NCBI RefSeq assembly: GCF_902859915.1
Contig: NZ_CADIKK010000025.1
Location: forward strand, 50,808-114,807
Direction: 5' to 3'
DNA length: 64,000 nt
From: Paraburkholderia ultramafica
Lineage (GTDB): Bacteria; Pseudomonadota; Gammaproteobacteria; Burkholderiales; Burkholderiaceae
Shown: piece after piece, positions 33,530-42,415 of the stretch
Position numbering within the stretch: position 1 is the stretch's first letter
Layout: each line of letters opens with the position of its first letter
The notes under the pieces: model-generated
What the model was told of the DNA's origin: nothing
What the model saw: the letters and a program-made list of their open reading frames with translations, nothing else
Databases searched by the model: none
Position numbers and translations under genes: made by a program

Positions 33530-34342
33530 TTAGAACGACGGCACCATCGAACCCTTGAACTGGGTCTTGATGAACTGGCGCACGTCTTCCGACTGATAGG
33601 CCGCGACCAGCTTCTTGACCCACGGCTTGTCCTTGTCCTGCGCGCGCACCGCGATCAGGTTCGCATACGGGCTATGGATGTCTTCCAGCGCGATCGCATC
33701 TTTGGTCGGCTGCAGGCCGGCGGCCAGCGCGAAGTTCGTGTTGATCACGGCCGCGTCGACATCCGACAGCGAACGCGGCAGTTGGGCAGCGTCGAGTTCG
33801 ACGAACTTGATCTTCTTCGGATTCTCAGCGATGTCGAGCGGCGTGGCGTTATTGCCGCCCGTGCCCGCACCGGCCTTCAGCTTGATCAGGCCTTGCGACT
33901 GCAGCAACAGCAGCGCACGGTTTTCGTTCGACGGATCGTTCGGCACCGCGACCTTCGCGCCCGGCTGCAGATCCTTCAGCGACTTCAGCTTCTTCGAATA
34001 GACGCCGAGCGGCGAGATGTACGTGAGACCGGCATTGACGAGCTTGTAGCCGCGTTGCTTGATCTGGCTATCGAGGTACGGCTGGTGCTGGAAGCTGTTC
34101 GCGTCGAGATCGCCTGCGTCGAGCGCGGCGTTCGGCTGCACGTAGTCGTTGAATTCGACGACCTTCACGTTCAGGCCTTCGCGCTTCGCCACCTTGGTGA
34201 CGACTTCCCAGATTTGCGCATCCGGGCCGCCGATGGTGCCGACCTTGATCACTTTGTCGTCGGCGTGCGCGCCGAAGCTGGTCAGGATCGCCGCGCCGGC
34301 GATCACTGCGGAGAGGGCTTTGAGGAGGTTTCTGCGCTGCAT
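33530..34342 (-). CDS. metQ: MetQ/NlpA-family ABC transporter substrate-binding protein
   Basis: A 270-residue periplasmic binding protein. The signal peptide is RRNLLKALSAVIAGAAILTSFGAHA, cleaved near residue 27, and there is no lipobox Cys. Family motifs: KVGTIGGPDAQIWEVV, DYVQPNAALDAGDLDANSFQH, GVYSKKLKSL, VAVPNDPSNENRALLLLQ and AVINTNFALAAGL. The family binds methionine. No metI or metN gene is adjacent, so it is an orphan here and must use a permease encoded elsewhere or bind a different ligand. Confidence 0.9.
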   Translation of the reverse strand: MQRRNLLKALSAVIAGAAILTSFGAHADDKVIKVGTIGGPDAQIWEVVTKVAKREGLNVKVVEFNDYVQPNAALDAGDLDANSFQHQPYLDSQIKQRGYKLVNAGLTYISPLGVYSKKLKSLKDLQPGAKVAVPNDPSNENRALLLLQSQGLIKLKAGAGTGGNNATPLDIAENPKKIKFVELDAAQLPRSLSDVDAAVINTNFALAAGLQPTKDAIALEDIHSPYANLIAVRAQDKDKPWVKKLVAAYQSEDVRQFIKTQFKGSMVPSF

Positions 34343-34352
34343 GTAATTCTCG

Positions 34353-34380
34353 CTGTTTCTAATCGACTGTTTCTAACCGA
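34353..34380. repeat. Two tandem copies of a 14-bp sequence upstream of metQ
   Basis: CTGTTTCTAATCGA (34353-34366) is followed directly by CTGTTTCTAACCGA (34367-34380), one base different. It lies 11 bases before the metQ start, in its untranslated leader. The ~195 bases beyond it to the chemoreceptor gene show nothing recognisable. Confidence 0.6.
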
Positions 34381-34575
34381 TTCTCTGATCGGTGTCAGAC
34401 TCGGGTGGAAGCCGGCGGCGGCATTTACTGATGCGAGCGCGCCGCCAACCAAACCCGCGATGGTCTCATAGGCACGGCAAGATGGGAAATATCACGATCG
34501 CATATGGGTATGCGCATGAACGGCGCGGGACCGGACCGCGTGCGCGGAAAACCGGGCACGCGCGTGGCAAGGTGG

Positions 34576-36402
34576 TTAGAAGGTGGTCCAGTCGTTGTCG
34601 GTGGCGGTCGCGGTGGTTGTTGTGGTGGTCGACCTTGCCGCGTCGGCAGACGTGCGCGCCGGCGCGGGCCTCGCGCTCGCAGTTGCTCCAGCCGATGCGG
34701 ACGATGCCGATGCCCGCGCGGACAACTGCGGCTCCGCTCGTGCGGACACCTTGCCCTGGGCCGCCGCGCCGCCGTCCGGTGTTGCAGCCGGAAGCCCCGC
34801 TGGCGCCACGCCACGCGCGGCACCCGCAACAGCGCGTTCAGCCGGGCCCGCGGCACCGTTCACTCGAAACGCGCTGACTGTGTCGCGCAAACGCCCCGCC
34901 TGATCCTGCAACGAGGCCGCCGCGGCCGCCGCCTGTTCGACCAGCGCGGCGTTCTGCTGCGTCACTTCGTCCATCTGCGTGACCGCGCGGCCGACCTGCG
35001 AGATGCCGCTGCTCTGCTCCTCGGACGCGGCCGCAATTTCGCCCATGATGTCGGTCACGCGCTGCACTGCCTGCAGAATCTCGCCCATCGTCGCGCCGGC
35101 CTGCTGGACCAGCGTCGAACCATTGTGCACGCGCTCGACCGACGCGCCGATCAACTGCTTGATCTCCTTGGCCGCCGTTCCCGAACGCTGCGCGAGACTG
35201 CGCACCTCGCCCGCGACGACCGCGAAACCGCGCCCCTGCTCGCCGGCGCGTGCCGCCTCCACCGCCGCGTTCAACGCGAGAATGTTGGTCTGGAAAGCGA
35301 TCCCTTCGATCACGCCGATGATGTCCGCAATCTGCCGCGAGCTATCGTTGATCTCGCCCATCGTGCCGATCACGCGGCTCACCACGTCGTTGCCGCGGGT
35401 CGCGATGTCGGACGCGTTGTGCGCAAGCCCGCTCGCCTGGCGCGCGTTGTCGGCGTTCTGCTTGACCGTCGCGGTCAGCTGTTCCATGCTCGCGGCGGTC
35501 TCCTGCAACGACGCCGCCTGCTGCTCGGTACGCTGCGACAGATCGCCATTGCCGGCGGCGATCTGCTGCGTCGCCGACGCGATCGATTCCGCCGAGCGCC
35601 GGATCTCCCCGATCGTCCGCTGCAAACGGTTCTGCATTTCATTCATCGCGGCCATCATGCTGGTCGTGTCCTGCGCACGAACCTCGACCGCTTGCGTCAG
35701 ATCGCCCTGCGCGATACTCGCCGCGAGCCGCGCCGCCTGATCCGGTTCGCCGCCGAGACTCGCGCGCACGTTGCGAATGATCAGCACCATCGCCAGCGAG
35801 ATGACCGCGCCGATGACCAGCACCACGACGAGGTGGCCCAGCAGCGTTTCGTAGTACACCGTGTCGATGTCCTTGATGAACACGCCGCTCGTGATGTTCC
35901 AGTCCCACGGCGCGAAACGCACCACGTAACTGATTTTCGGCACCGCCGTTTCGCTGTGCGGCAGACGTCCGCGATACTGCGCGAAACCGCGCCCGCTTGC
36001 CTTGGCCGCGTCGACGATCGCCACGTACAGGAGCTTGCCGTCCGGATCCCTGAAGTCGCCGACCGGCTTGCCGGTCATTTGCGGCAGCGTTGGATGCATC
36101 AGCACGACCGGCTTCGAATCCATCACGAACAGATAGCCGGCTTCGCCGTAGCGCATGGTGGCAAGACGTGCGAGCGCTTCGCGCTGGGCGTCGGCCTCGC
36201 TCATCTTGCCGCTCTGCGACAGCGCGTAGTAACCGCTCACGACACCTTGCGCCGCCTCGACGAGGTTCACCATGCCCGACTTGCGCTCGGCCAGCATCGT
36301 GCTGCGCGTTTCGACCGCGCTCCACAGCCCGACGCCGAGCAGCCCCAGCCATACGAGCGCGAGCGACAGCCATAGTTTGCGATTCAGACTCATCCTGCTC
36401 AT
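34576..36402 (-). CDS. Methyl-accepting chemotaxis protein with single Cache domain
   Basis: A 608-residue chemoreceptor. TM1 is about residues 11-31. The periplasmic single-Cache sensor holds AGYLFVMDSKPVVLMHPTL. TM2 is near 195-215 (LVVVLVIGAVISLAMVLII). A HAMP and a long signalling coiled coil follow, with tip FQTNILALNAAVEAARAGE. The tail is a long Ala/Ser/Thr/Pro linker ending DNDWTTF, which resembles the CheR/CheB-tethering pentapeptide (xWxxF). The ATG at 36402 was taken; another lies three codons later. Sensor ligands of this class are often organic acids, but the ligand is unknown here. No che genes nearby. Confidence 0.92.
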   Translation of the reverse strand: MSRMSLNRKLWLSLALVWLGLLGVGLWSAVETRSTMLAERKSGMVNLVEAAQGVVSGYYALSQSGKMSEADAQREALARLATMRYGEAGYLFVMDSKPVVLMHPTLPQMTGKPVGDFRDPDGKLLYVAIVDAAKASGRGFAQYRGRLPHSETAVPKISYVVRFAPWDWNITSGVFIKDIDTVYYETLLGHLVVVLVIGAVISLAMVLIIRNVRASLGGEPDQAARLAASIAQGDLTQAVEVRAQDTTSMMAAMNEMQNRLQRTIGEIRRSAESIASATQQIAAGNGDLSQRTEQQAASLQETAASMEQLTATVKQNADNARQASGLAHNASDIATRGNDVVSRVIGTMGEINDSSRQIADIIGVIEGIAFQTNILALNAAVEAARAGEQGRGFAVVAGEVRSLAQRSGTAAKEIKQLIGASVERVHNGSTLVQQAGATMGEILQAVQRVTDIMGEIAAASEEQSSGISQVGRAVTQMDEVTQQNAALVEQAAAAAASLQDQAGRLRDTVSAFRVNGAAGPAERAVAGAARGVAPAGLPAATPDGGAAAQGKVSARAEPQLSARASASSASAGATASARPAPARTSADAARSTTTTTTATATDNDWTTF

Positions 36403-36451
36403 TGTTGTGGTCTCTCTGGTGTGATTCGTCTTCTGTCTGCGGCGCGAGCGT

Positions 36452-36712
36452 GTGGCGTCGCGATGGGCGAAAACGATTGCCATAGATATATCGGCATGCG
36501 AGGCGGCCAACTTGAGAGACCCGGACCCGGCGAGGAAACCGGTTGTGTTGCGAGGCAGCGGCATCATCCTGGCGGTGCGCATCGAGCGCGAGAAGCTGGA
36601 TCAGATCCTCGCCAGCGACCCGTTCGCCGAGCAGAAACTCGCGCGTTACGAGGTGACGGAGTTCAAGACGACGCGTCTCGCGCCGGGGTTGAATTTGCCG
36701 ATGCTGGCTTGA
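36452..36712 (+). pseudogene. Probable YciI-family remnant (C-terminal half only)
   Basis: The ORF encodes 86 residues. The last ~50 (GSGIILAVRIEREKLDQILA, then SDPFAEQKLARYEVTEF) look like the C-terminal half of a YciI-like dimeric alpha/beta-barrel protein. The N-terminal half with the family's conserved His is absent in every frame upstream, where the divergent chemoreceptor gene begins. No good Shine-Dalgarno or start is seen. I read it as a 5'-truncated relic; a small functional protein cannot be excluded. Confidence 0.45.
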
Positions 36713-36735
36713 GGGTTGGGTTACAGCGAGGGGAT

Positions 36736-36779
36736 TGAAAATGGGCTCGTGATTGGATCACGCGCCCATGGGTATTTTT
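36736..36779. terminator. Bidirectional terminator after the SCO gene
   Basis: ATGGGCTCGTGAT (36741-36753) pairs with ATCACGCGCCCAT (36757-36769) with one mismatch. T-rich runs follow on both strands (TATTTTT on plus, TTTTCAAT on minus). It ends the cta assembly cluster. Confidence 0.7.
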
Positions 36780-36792
36780 CTGCGTATCAGTA

Positions 36793-37410
36793 TCAGTCGA
36801 GCAGCAGTTTGATATCGTGCACCCACGGCGTAGCGCCCTGGCCATCACGCGCGAACAGACGCAGCTTGCCTTGCGTGTCGAACACGTAGCTCGCCGCAGT
36901 GTGATCCATCGTGTAGCTGTCGGGCGTCTTGCCCGGCACCTTCGCGTAGTAGATGCGGAAGTCTTTCGCGAGCTTGACGAGTTGCGCGTCATCGGCAGGA
37001 CGCAAGCCGACGAAGGTCGGGTTGAACGCCGGCACGTACTGCGCGAGCAATTGCGGCGTGTCGCGCTCGGGGTCGACGGTGACGAACAGCACCTGCACAC
37101 GCCTGGCGTCTTCCGGGCCGAGTTGCTGCAACGCTTGCGAGAGCTCGGCCATCGTGGTCGGGCAGACGTCCGGGCAATGCGTGTAGCCGAAAAACAGCAC
37201 CACCACTTTGCCCTTGTAGTCCGCCATCGTGCGGATTTTGCCGGACGTGTCGGGCAGCGAAAAGTCGCTCGCGAATTGGGTATTGCCGGTGATGTCAAGA
37301 TTCGTGAACGCCGGCGGCTGCTTGCCGCAGCCCGCTACCAGCACTGCGCCGCCCAGCGCGCAAGCGATCACAGCAGCACGCGCCGCGCGCGCGAAGCGGT
37401 TTTTGAACAT
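36793..37410 (-). CDS. SCO1/SenC copper chaperone for cytochrome c oxidase
   Basis: A 205-residue membrane-anchored thioredoxin-fold protein that delivers copper to the CuA site of subunit II. The N-terminal segment ends in a lipobox-like VLVAGC (Cys28). The copper ligands are CPDVCP (about residues 79-84) and a later His in YTMDHTAASYVF. TVDPERDTPQLLAQYV is a family signature. Last gene of the ctaA-ctaB-sco string, four bases after ctaB. Confidence 0.92.
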   Translation of the reverse strand: MFKNRFARAARAAVIACALGGAVLVAGCGKQPPAFTNLDITGNTQFASDFSLPDTSGKIRTMADYKGKVVVLFFGYTHCPDVCPTTMAELSQALQQLGPEDARRVQVLFVTVDPERDTPQLLAQYVPAFNPTFVGLRPADDAQLVKLAKDFRIYYAKVPGKTPDSYTMDHTAASYVFDTQGKLRLFARDGQGATPWVHDIKLLLD

Positions 37411-37414
37411 GGTA

Positions 37415-38320
37415 TTACGCGCCGATCACGACGCGCGCATAGTGGTCGATCAGCAGCGCGGCGAACAGCAGCGACAGATAGACGATCGAGTAACGGAAGG
37501 TTCTGCGCGCCAGATCGTCCGAGTAGTCCCGATAGATCTTCCACGCATACGCGAGAAACACGGCGCCCAGCAGCACTGCGGCGCCCAGGTACACTACACC
37601 GCTCATGCCGGAGACGAACGGCATCAGCGTGACCGCGAACAGGATCACCGTGTACAGCAGGATATGCAGGCGCGTGTACTTTTCGCCGTGCGTGTTCGGC
37701 AGCATCGGCAGGCCGGCGTTTTCGTAGTCTTTGCGGCGATACAGCGCGAGCGCCCAGAAATGCGGCGGCGTCCACACGAAGATGATCAGCACCAGAATCC
37801 ATGCGTCACCCGGCACGTGGCCAGTGACCGCAGCCCAGCCGAGCGCCGGTGGCATCGCGCCCGACGCGCCGCCGATCACGATGTTCTGCGGCGTAGCCGG
37901 CTTGAGCAGCAGCGTGTAGATGACCGCATAACCGACGAACGTGGCCAGCGTGAGCCACATGGTCAGCGGATTGGCGAACGCGTAGAGCGTCCACATGCCG
38001 AGGCCGCCGAGCACGGCCGAAAACAGCAGAATCTGCGAGGTGGTGATCTCGCCGCGCGCGGACGGCCGCCACGAAGTGCGGCGCATCTTCGCGTCGATTT
38101 TCTGTTCGACGAGGCAATTGATGGCGAATGCGGCACCGGCCAGCAGCCAGATGCCGACGGTGCCGCCGATCAGCACCGTCCACGGCACCATGCCGGGCGT
38201 CGCCAGGAACATGCCGATGACAGCGCAGAACACGGCGAGTTGCGTGACGCGCGGCTTCGTCAGGGCGACGTACTGGGAGACCCGGCTACCGGGAGTTTGG
38301 GAGAGTGTTGTGCTGTCCAT
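37415..38320 (-). CDS. ctaB: Protoheme IX farnesyltransferase (haem O synthase)
   Basis: A 301-residue UbiA-family prenyltransferase with about nine hydrophobic helices. It converts haem b to haem O by adding a farnesyl group. Motifs: LTKPRVTQLAVF near the N-terminus; NCLVEQKIDAKMRRTSWRP, the first Asp-rich NxxxDxxxD-like site; and ALGWAAVTGHVPGDAWILVL with WTPPHFWALAL. It is six bases downstream of ctaA, with which it makes haem A. Confidence 0.94.
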   Translation of the reverse strand: MDSTTLSQTPGSRVSQYVALTKPRVTQLAVFCAVIGMFLATPGMVPWTVLIGGTVGIWLLAGAAFAINCLVEQKIDAKMRRTSWRPSARGEITTSQILLFSAVLGGLGMWTLYAFANPLTMWLTLATFVGYAVIYTLLLKPATPQNIVIGGASGAMPPALGWAAVTGHVPGDAWILVLIIFVWTPPHFWALALYRRKDYENAGLPMLPNTHGEKYTRLHILLYTVILFAVTLMPFVSGMSGVVYLGAAVLLGAVFLAYAWKIYRDYSDDLARRTFRYSIVYLSLLFAALLIDHYARVVIGA

Positions 38321-38326
38321 GTGGAG

Positions 38327-39436
38327 TCACGCTGGCGCGGCATCGCCCGCAGGGAGCACGGCGCGGCCGGGACGGCTATAAGCGATCCGAAAGTTTAACA
38401 TAACGAGCAAAAGCAGCAGGATCGCGGCCCCGCCGTTATGCGCGACCGCAATCGGCAACGGCCACTGCAGGACGATGTTCGACAGCCCCGTGATGAACTG
38501 GATCAGCACCACCAGCAGCACGCCGTTCGCCGGGCGCCGCAGCGACTCGAAGCGGCGCAGTTTCAGCGCGAACCACAGCAGATAGGCGATCACCACGAAC
38601 GCAAACGTGCGATGCGTCCAGTGAATCGCCACCAGCGCGTCCTGGGTAATCATGTCGCCGTCGCCGGTCATGCCGAGCGCGCGCCACAGGTGGAAGCCGT
38701 GCGCGAAGTCCATCGGCGGAATCCACTGGCCGTTGCAGGTCGGGAAGTCGGTGCACGCGAGCACCGCATAGTTCGTGCTGACCCAGCCGCCCAATGCGAT
38801 TTGCGCGACCAGCAGCGCCAGACCCGCCAGCGCCGCCGCGCGCCTGCGCGCGGCTTCGGGCTCGTACGCGGGCAACGGCGTGAGCCGCGCGGCCAGCCAG
38901 CCGAGCGTGCCGAGCAGCGCGAGGCCGAGCAGCAGATGCGTCGTCACGATGATCGGCTGCAGCTTCATCGTCACGGTCCACGCGCCGAACGCGCCTTGCA
39001 CCAGGATCAGCAGCAGCAGCGACGTCGGCCACCACGGCGACACATGCAGCGGACGGCGCTTGATGCGCGCCGTCCACGCAATGATCGTCTGCGCGATGAT
39101 CAGCACGCCGATCGCCATCGCGAAGTAACGGTGGATCATTTCGATCCAGGCCTTCGTCATGCTGACCGGCCCGGTGGGCATTGCCTGATGCGCGGCCGAA
39201 ATCGCCGCGTGCGCGATGAACGGCGACGAGGTGCCGTAGCAGCCCGGCCAGTCCGGACAGCCGAGCCCGGAATCGGTGAGACGCGTGAAGCCGCCGAACA
39301 TCGCCAGATCGAGCGTCAGGAAGGTGGTCAGCCAGACCAGCTTGCGGAATTTGTTGTCGTCGGCCTTGACCCACACGTAAGACAGCGGCAACAACGCGAT
39401 ACACAAGCCGATCAGGGCCAGTTGCAGTACAAACAT
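38327..39436 (-). CDS. ctaA: Haem A synthase (COX15/CtaA)
   Basis: A 369-residue membrane protein that oxidises haem O to haem A. About eight transmembrane helices carry conserved His ligands, for example in MIHRYFAMAIGVLI and IHWTHRTFAFVVIA. GGFTRLTDSGLGCPDWPGCY is the signature with the paired cysteines. VQAFGAWTV-type sequence (here LVQGAFGAWTVTMKL) follows. It is in a tight same-strand series with ctaB and the SCO gene. Confidence 0.94.
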   Translation of the reverse strand: MFVLQLALIGLCIALLPLSYVWVKADDNKFRKLVWLTTFLTLDLAMFGGFTRLTDSGLGCPDWPGCYGTSSPFIAHAAISAAHQAMPTGPVSMTKAWIEMIHRYFAMAIGVLIIAQTIIAWTARIKRRPLHVSPWWPTSLLLLILVQGAFGAWTVTMKLQPIIVTTHLLLGLALLGTLGWLAARLTPLPAYEPEAARRRAAALAGLALLVAQIALGGWVSTNYAVLACTDFPTCNGQWIPPMDFAHGFHLWRALGMTGDGDMITQDALVAIHWTHRTFAFVVIAYLLWFALKLRRFESLRRPANGVLLVVLIQFITGLSNIVLQWPLPIAVAHNGGAAILLLLLVMLNFRIAYSRPGRAVLPAGDAAPA

Positions 39437-39460
39437 CTTTTTCTTACCCTGGTTGCGGCT

Positions 39461-40123
39461 TCAGCCGATGCTCGACCATTTGAGCAGCTTGGTCACGTCG
39501 CCCTTGATCTTGCTGGGGTTCGGATCTTTCGGGAAACGCATCATCAGATTGCCGTTCGGATCGATCATGTAGATGTGGTCGGTAACCTGGGTGCCTGTGT
39601 CGGCGGGCAGCCATGCGGACACCTGCGCCGGATCGGCGATCAGCATGTTGGTGTCGGGATAGGCGGTTTGTATCACGTCGGCGACCTTGCCCGTATCGGT
39701 GCGCAGCCACACTTCCACGACGCGCTCGCGTTCCGGGCCTTGGGCTGCGCGGATCTGCCGCATGAAGTAGAGCTTCGTGACGCACGCTTTGTCGCACGCG
39801 CTGTTGTCGACCGAGATCAGCAGCCAGTGGCCGCGCAGCGTGGCGAACTTGAGCGGCTTGCCGTCCTCGCCCGTGACCACGAGCGAGTCGGGAATCGGCC
39901 GTTGCGGGTCGACCAGTGTGCCGTAGCTCGTGCTGCCGCCGGTCGGCTTGACCACGTAGTACATGAAATACGACACGGCGATAGGCGCAGCGCAGATGAT
40001 CGCCAGCAGCAGCAGGATCCAGCGGCCGCGCTGCCACGAACCTTTGCCATTGGGTTGACCGGGCATCGGTTTCGAAGCGGCGGGTTTGCCGGCTTGCGGC
40101 GAACGGGGAGATTGCGTCGACAC
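39461..40123 (-). CDS. Membrane-anchored thioredoxin-like cytochrome oxidase assembly protein
   Basis: A 220-residue protein. A proline/lysine-rich cytoplasmic N-terminus precedes one transmembrane helix (WILLLLAIICAAPIAVSYFM, about residues 34-53) and a periplasmic SCO/thioredoxin-like domain. Its DNSACDKACVTKLYFM motif keeps two cysteines spaced C-x3-C, the SCO copper-site spacing. DHIYMIDPNGNLMMRF is a SCO-like strand. Start is GTG at 40123 with AGAGG upstream. It lies between SURF1 and ctaA, so oxidase assembly is very likely, but its exact task is unknown. Confidence 0.8.
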   Translation of the reverse strand: MSTQSPRSPQAGKPAASKPMPGQPNGKGSWQRGRWILLLLAIICAAPIAVSYFMYYVVKPTGGSTSYGTLVDPQRPIPDSLVVTGEDGKPLKFATLRGHWLLISVDNSACDKACVTKLYFMRQIRAAQGPERERVVEVWLRTDTGKVADVIQTAYPDTNMLIADPAQVSAWLPADTGTQVTDHIYMIDPNGNLMMRFPKDPNPSKIKGDVTKLLKWSSIG

Positions 40124-40221
40124 TACAGGACCTCTTTCAATGATTGCGCGGCTTGCCGGTTCTTTGCCGGACCGGCAAGCCGCATGTGCTGCGTCACGCG
40201 TGGCGCGCGTGCTCTTTCCCA

Positions 40222-40938
40222 CTACGCGCCGGGCGCGTGCTGTTTCCTCGCGGCGCGGCGCGCGGCATACAGGCCGAACACCAAGGCCGCGGCTGCCATG
40301 CCCCACCACTGGAACATGTAGCCGTAGTTGCGCTCGACGCCGCTGGTCGGCGCAGGCCAATCGCGGACCAGTTTGTCGCCGTCGTCGCTCAATTGCTGAA
40401 TCACGAACGATTGCAGCGGCAGCCCGGTTTCCGCTGCATACGCGGCGGTATCCAGATTCTGACGGATCAGCTGGTGCGTAGCCGAGCCACCCTGCCCCAG
40501 CTCGAAGGCGCGCGACGCGTCGGCCCGCGCGATCCCTTCGATCTCGATCTCGCCTTGCGGCGTCGTGTACGGCGCGATGGTCTCGCGACTGCTCATGTTG
40601 CGCGGCAGCCAGCCGCGATTGACCAGCACGTAGCCGCCGTCAGCCAGCTTAAAAGGCATCACGACGTAAAAGCCCGGCTGATCGTTATACGGCCGATTAT
40701 CCAGGTACACGATCTTGTCCGCGACGAAACTGCCGCGCGCCTTCACGCGATGAAATTCGATGTCCTTCAGTTCGACCGGCGCGGCGCTCACAGGCTGCGC
40801 GGGCGCGTTTTCGAATTGCGTGATGTGCGCTTCGAGCGCTTCCTTCTGATGCGCGCGGTCGCGCTGCCAGAAACCGAGCCGCACCGTCACGACGACCACC
40901 AGCAGAATCAGCAGCGCGGGAATCAGGCGAATCTTCAT
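40222..40938 (-). CDS. SURF1 family cytochrome oxidase assembly protein
   Basis: A 238-residue protein with one helix at each end: IRLIPALLILLVVVVTVRLG at the N-terminus and a C-terminal YGYMFQWWGMAAAALVFGL. Family motifs are LGFWQRDRAHQKEAL, VYLDNRPYNDQPGFYVV and VNRGWLPRN. SURF1 proteins bind haem A and help insert it in subunit I. The ATG at 40938 starts MKIRLIP. It is divergent from the small DUF2909 gene. Confidence 0.93.
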   Translation of the reverse strand: MKIRLIPALLILLVVVVTVRLGFWQRDRAHQKEALEAHITQFENAPAQPVSAAPVELKDIEFHRVKARGSFVADKIVYLDNRPYNDQPGFYVVMPFKLADGGYVLVNRGWLPRNMSSRETIAPYTTPQGEIEIEGIARADASRAFELGQGGSATHQLIRQNLDTAAYAAETGLPLQSFVIQQLSDDGDKLVRDWPAPTSGVERNYGYMFQWWGMAAAALVFGLYAARRAARKQHAPGA

Positions 40939-41049
40939 TGGATGTGCTCCAGCACCGCTAGCGGCGCCCTCTGGAACCCACGGCAAACGCCTGCGCGCGG
41001 TGCGATAATAAACCTCCTGCTTCTGCGCTTCCTGGTTTCAGCTGGTTCC

Positions 41050-41259
41050 ATGCACATTCTCGTTCCCATCGCCTTCGTCCTGATCATCGCCAGCATGGTG
41101 TCGGCGCTGTATTTCATGATGCATGACAAGGGCAAAACCAAGCGGATGGTCTGGTCGCTCGCCACGCGGGTGGGCCTGTCGATCTCGCTGTTCCTGTTCA
41201 TCCTGTTCGCACACTGGATGGGTTGGATTCAGTCGACCGGTATTCCTTACGGGCGTTGA
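41050..41259 (+). CDS. Twin-transmembrane protein, DUF2909 family
   Basis: A 69-residue protein with two hydrophobic helices (LVPIAFVLIIASMVSALYF and VGLSISLFLFILFAHWMGWI) joined by a basic loop (HDKGKTKRMVWSLATR). It is the only plus-strand gene inside the 36.8-47.4 kb oxidase cluster, between SURF1 and coxC. The DUF2909 family regularly occurs there. Function unknown; a link to oxidase biogenesis is inferred from position only. Confidence 0.85.
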   Translation: MHILVPIAFVLIIASMVSALYFMMHDKGKTKRMVWSLATRVGLSISLFLFILFAHWMGWIQSTGIPYGR

Positions 41260-41285
41260 GTCCGGCGGAACAATCCTCGCACTGC

Positions 41286-41322
41286 CAAACAAAACGCCGC
41301 CCTGACAGGGTCGAGGGCGGCG
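41286..41322 (-). terminator. Terminator of the cox structural operon
   Basis: On the minus strand CGCCGCCCT (plus 41314-41322) pairs with AGGGCGGCG (plus 41295-41303) and runs into TTTTGTTTGG. It lies about 105 bases beyond the coxC stop. Confidence 0.75.
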
Positions 41323-41425
41323 CTGCTTGTGTGCCTGCATACTGCTCGTGCGCCCCGCCCCGAAGGACGTCGCGCGAACGGCCCGCACACATTCCGGATA
41401 GCCGGTCGGCGCAGGCCAGACTGCG

Positions 41426-42283
41426 TTACAGCCAGTACACGACGACGTACAGCCCGAGCCACACGACGTCCACAAAGTGCCAATACCAGGCGGCGCCTTC
41501 GAACGCGAAGTGATGCTCCGCCGTGAAGTGGCCGCGAATCAGCCGCGCCAGCACCACCGCCAACATCGTGCCGCCGAGGAACACGTGGAAACCGTGGAAG
41601 CCCGTCAGCAGGAAGAACGTCGAACCATACACGCCCGACGCCAGCGTCAGATTCAGTTCGTTGTACGCGTGGAAGTATTCGAAGCCCTGCAGGAACAGGA
41701 AGCAGACGCCCAGCACGAGCGTGGCCGCCAGCCAGACGATCGCCTTCTTGCGATGATTCTCACGCAGCGCGTGGTGCGAAACCGTCAGCGTGGCGCCCGA
41801 GGACAGCAGCAGCGCCGTGTTGATGGTCGGCACCGGCCACGGCTGCATCGACTTGTAGGTCGACACCAGCGCTGCCGGACCGTTGTTCGGCCATACCGCC
41901 GAGAAATCCGGCCAGATCAGCTTGTAATCGAGACTGCCGAGCTGATGCATCGCAATTTCACGCGCATAGAACAGCGCGCCGAAGAACGCACCGAAGAACA
42001 TCACTTCGGAGAAGATGAACCAGCTCATGCTCCAGCGGTACGACTTGTCGACATTCTTGCCGTACATGCCGCCTTCCGACTCGGCGATCGCGTCGCCGAA
42101 CCAGTGCCATAGCGTAAAGAGCAGCCACAACAAACCGGCGACGACGCCGAGCGGCGCCCAGTCATGTTCGTTGATCCAGGCCGCAAGCGATCCGAGCATG
42201 ACCAGCAATCCGGCAGCGGCGCTGATCGGATGCCGCGACGGATGCGGTACGAAATAGTACGGGCTCTCGTTTTGACCGCTCAT
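41426..42283 (-). CDS. coxC: Cytochrome c oxidase subunit III
   Basis: A 285-residue membrane subunit with about seven helices. The N-terminus PYYFVPHPSRHPISAAAGLL is family-typical. SEVMFFGAFFGALFYARE contains the conserved Glu. GFHGFHVFLGGTML and WHFVDVVWLGLYVVVYWL close the protein. It lacks metal centres and stabilises proton pumping by subunits I/II. Last structural gene of the cox cluster. Confidence 0.95.
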   Translation of the reverse strand: MSGQNESPYYFVPHPSRHPISAAAGLLVMLGSLAAWINEHDWAPLGVVAGLLWLLFTLWHWFGDAIAESEGGMYGKNVDKSYRWSMSWFIFSEVMFFGAFFGALFYAREIAMHQLGSLDYKLIWPDFSAVWPNNGPAALVSTYKSMQPWPVPTINTALLLSSGATLTVSHHALRENHRKKAIVWLAATLVLGVCFLFLQGFEYFHAYNELNLTLASGVYGSTFFLLTGFHGFHVFLGGTMLAVVLARLIRGHFTAEHHFAFEGAAWYWHFVDVVWLGLYVVVYWL

Positions 42284-42415
42284 TCTTGATTCTCCACTTC
42301 AGTCCAGTTGTTCCGGAAGCTCCGGCTGTATCTTCGGCGGCGCGTCGATACCGCACCGCTTCACTCCAATTCGTGGGCCCTGCGTCGCCCCGCCCTGCTC
42401 GCACACCTGAACGTC

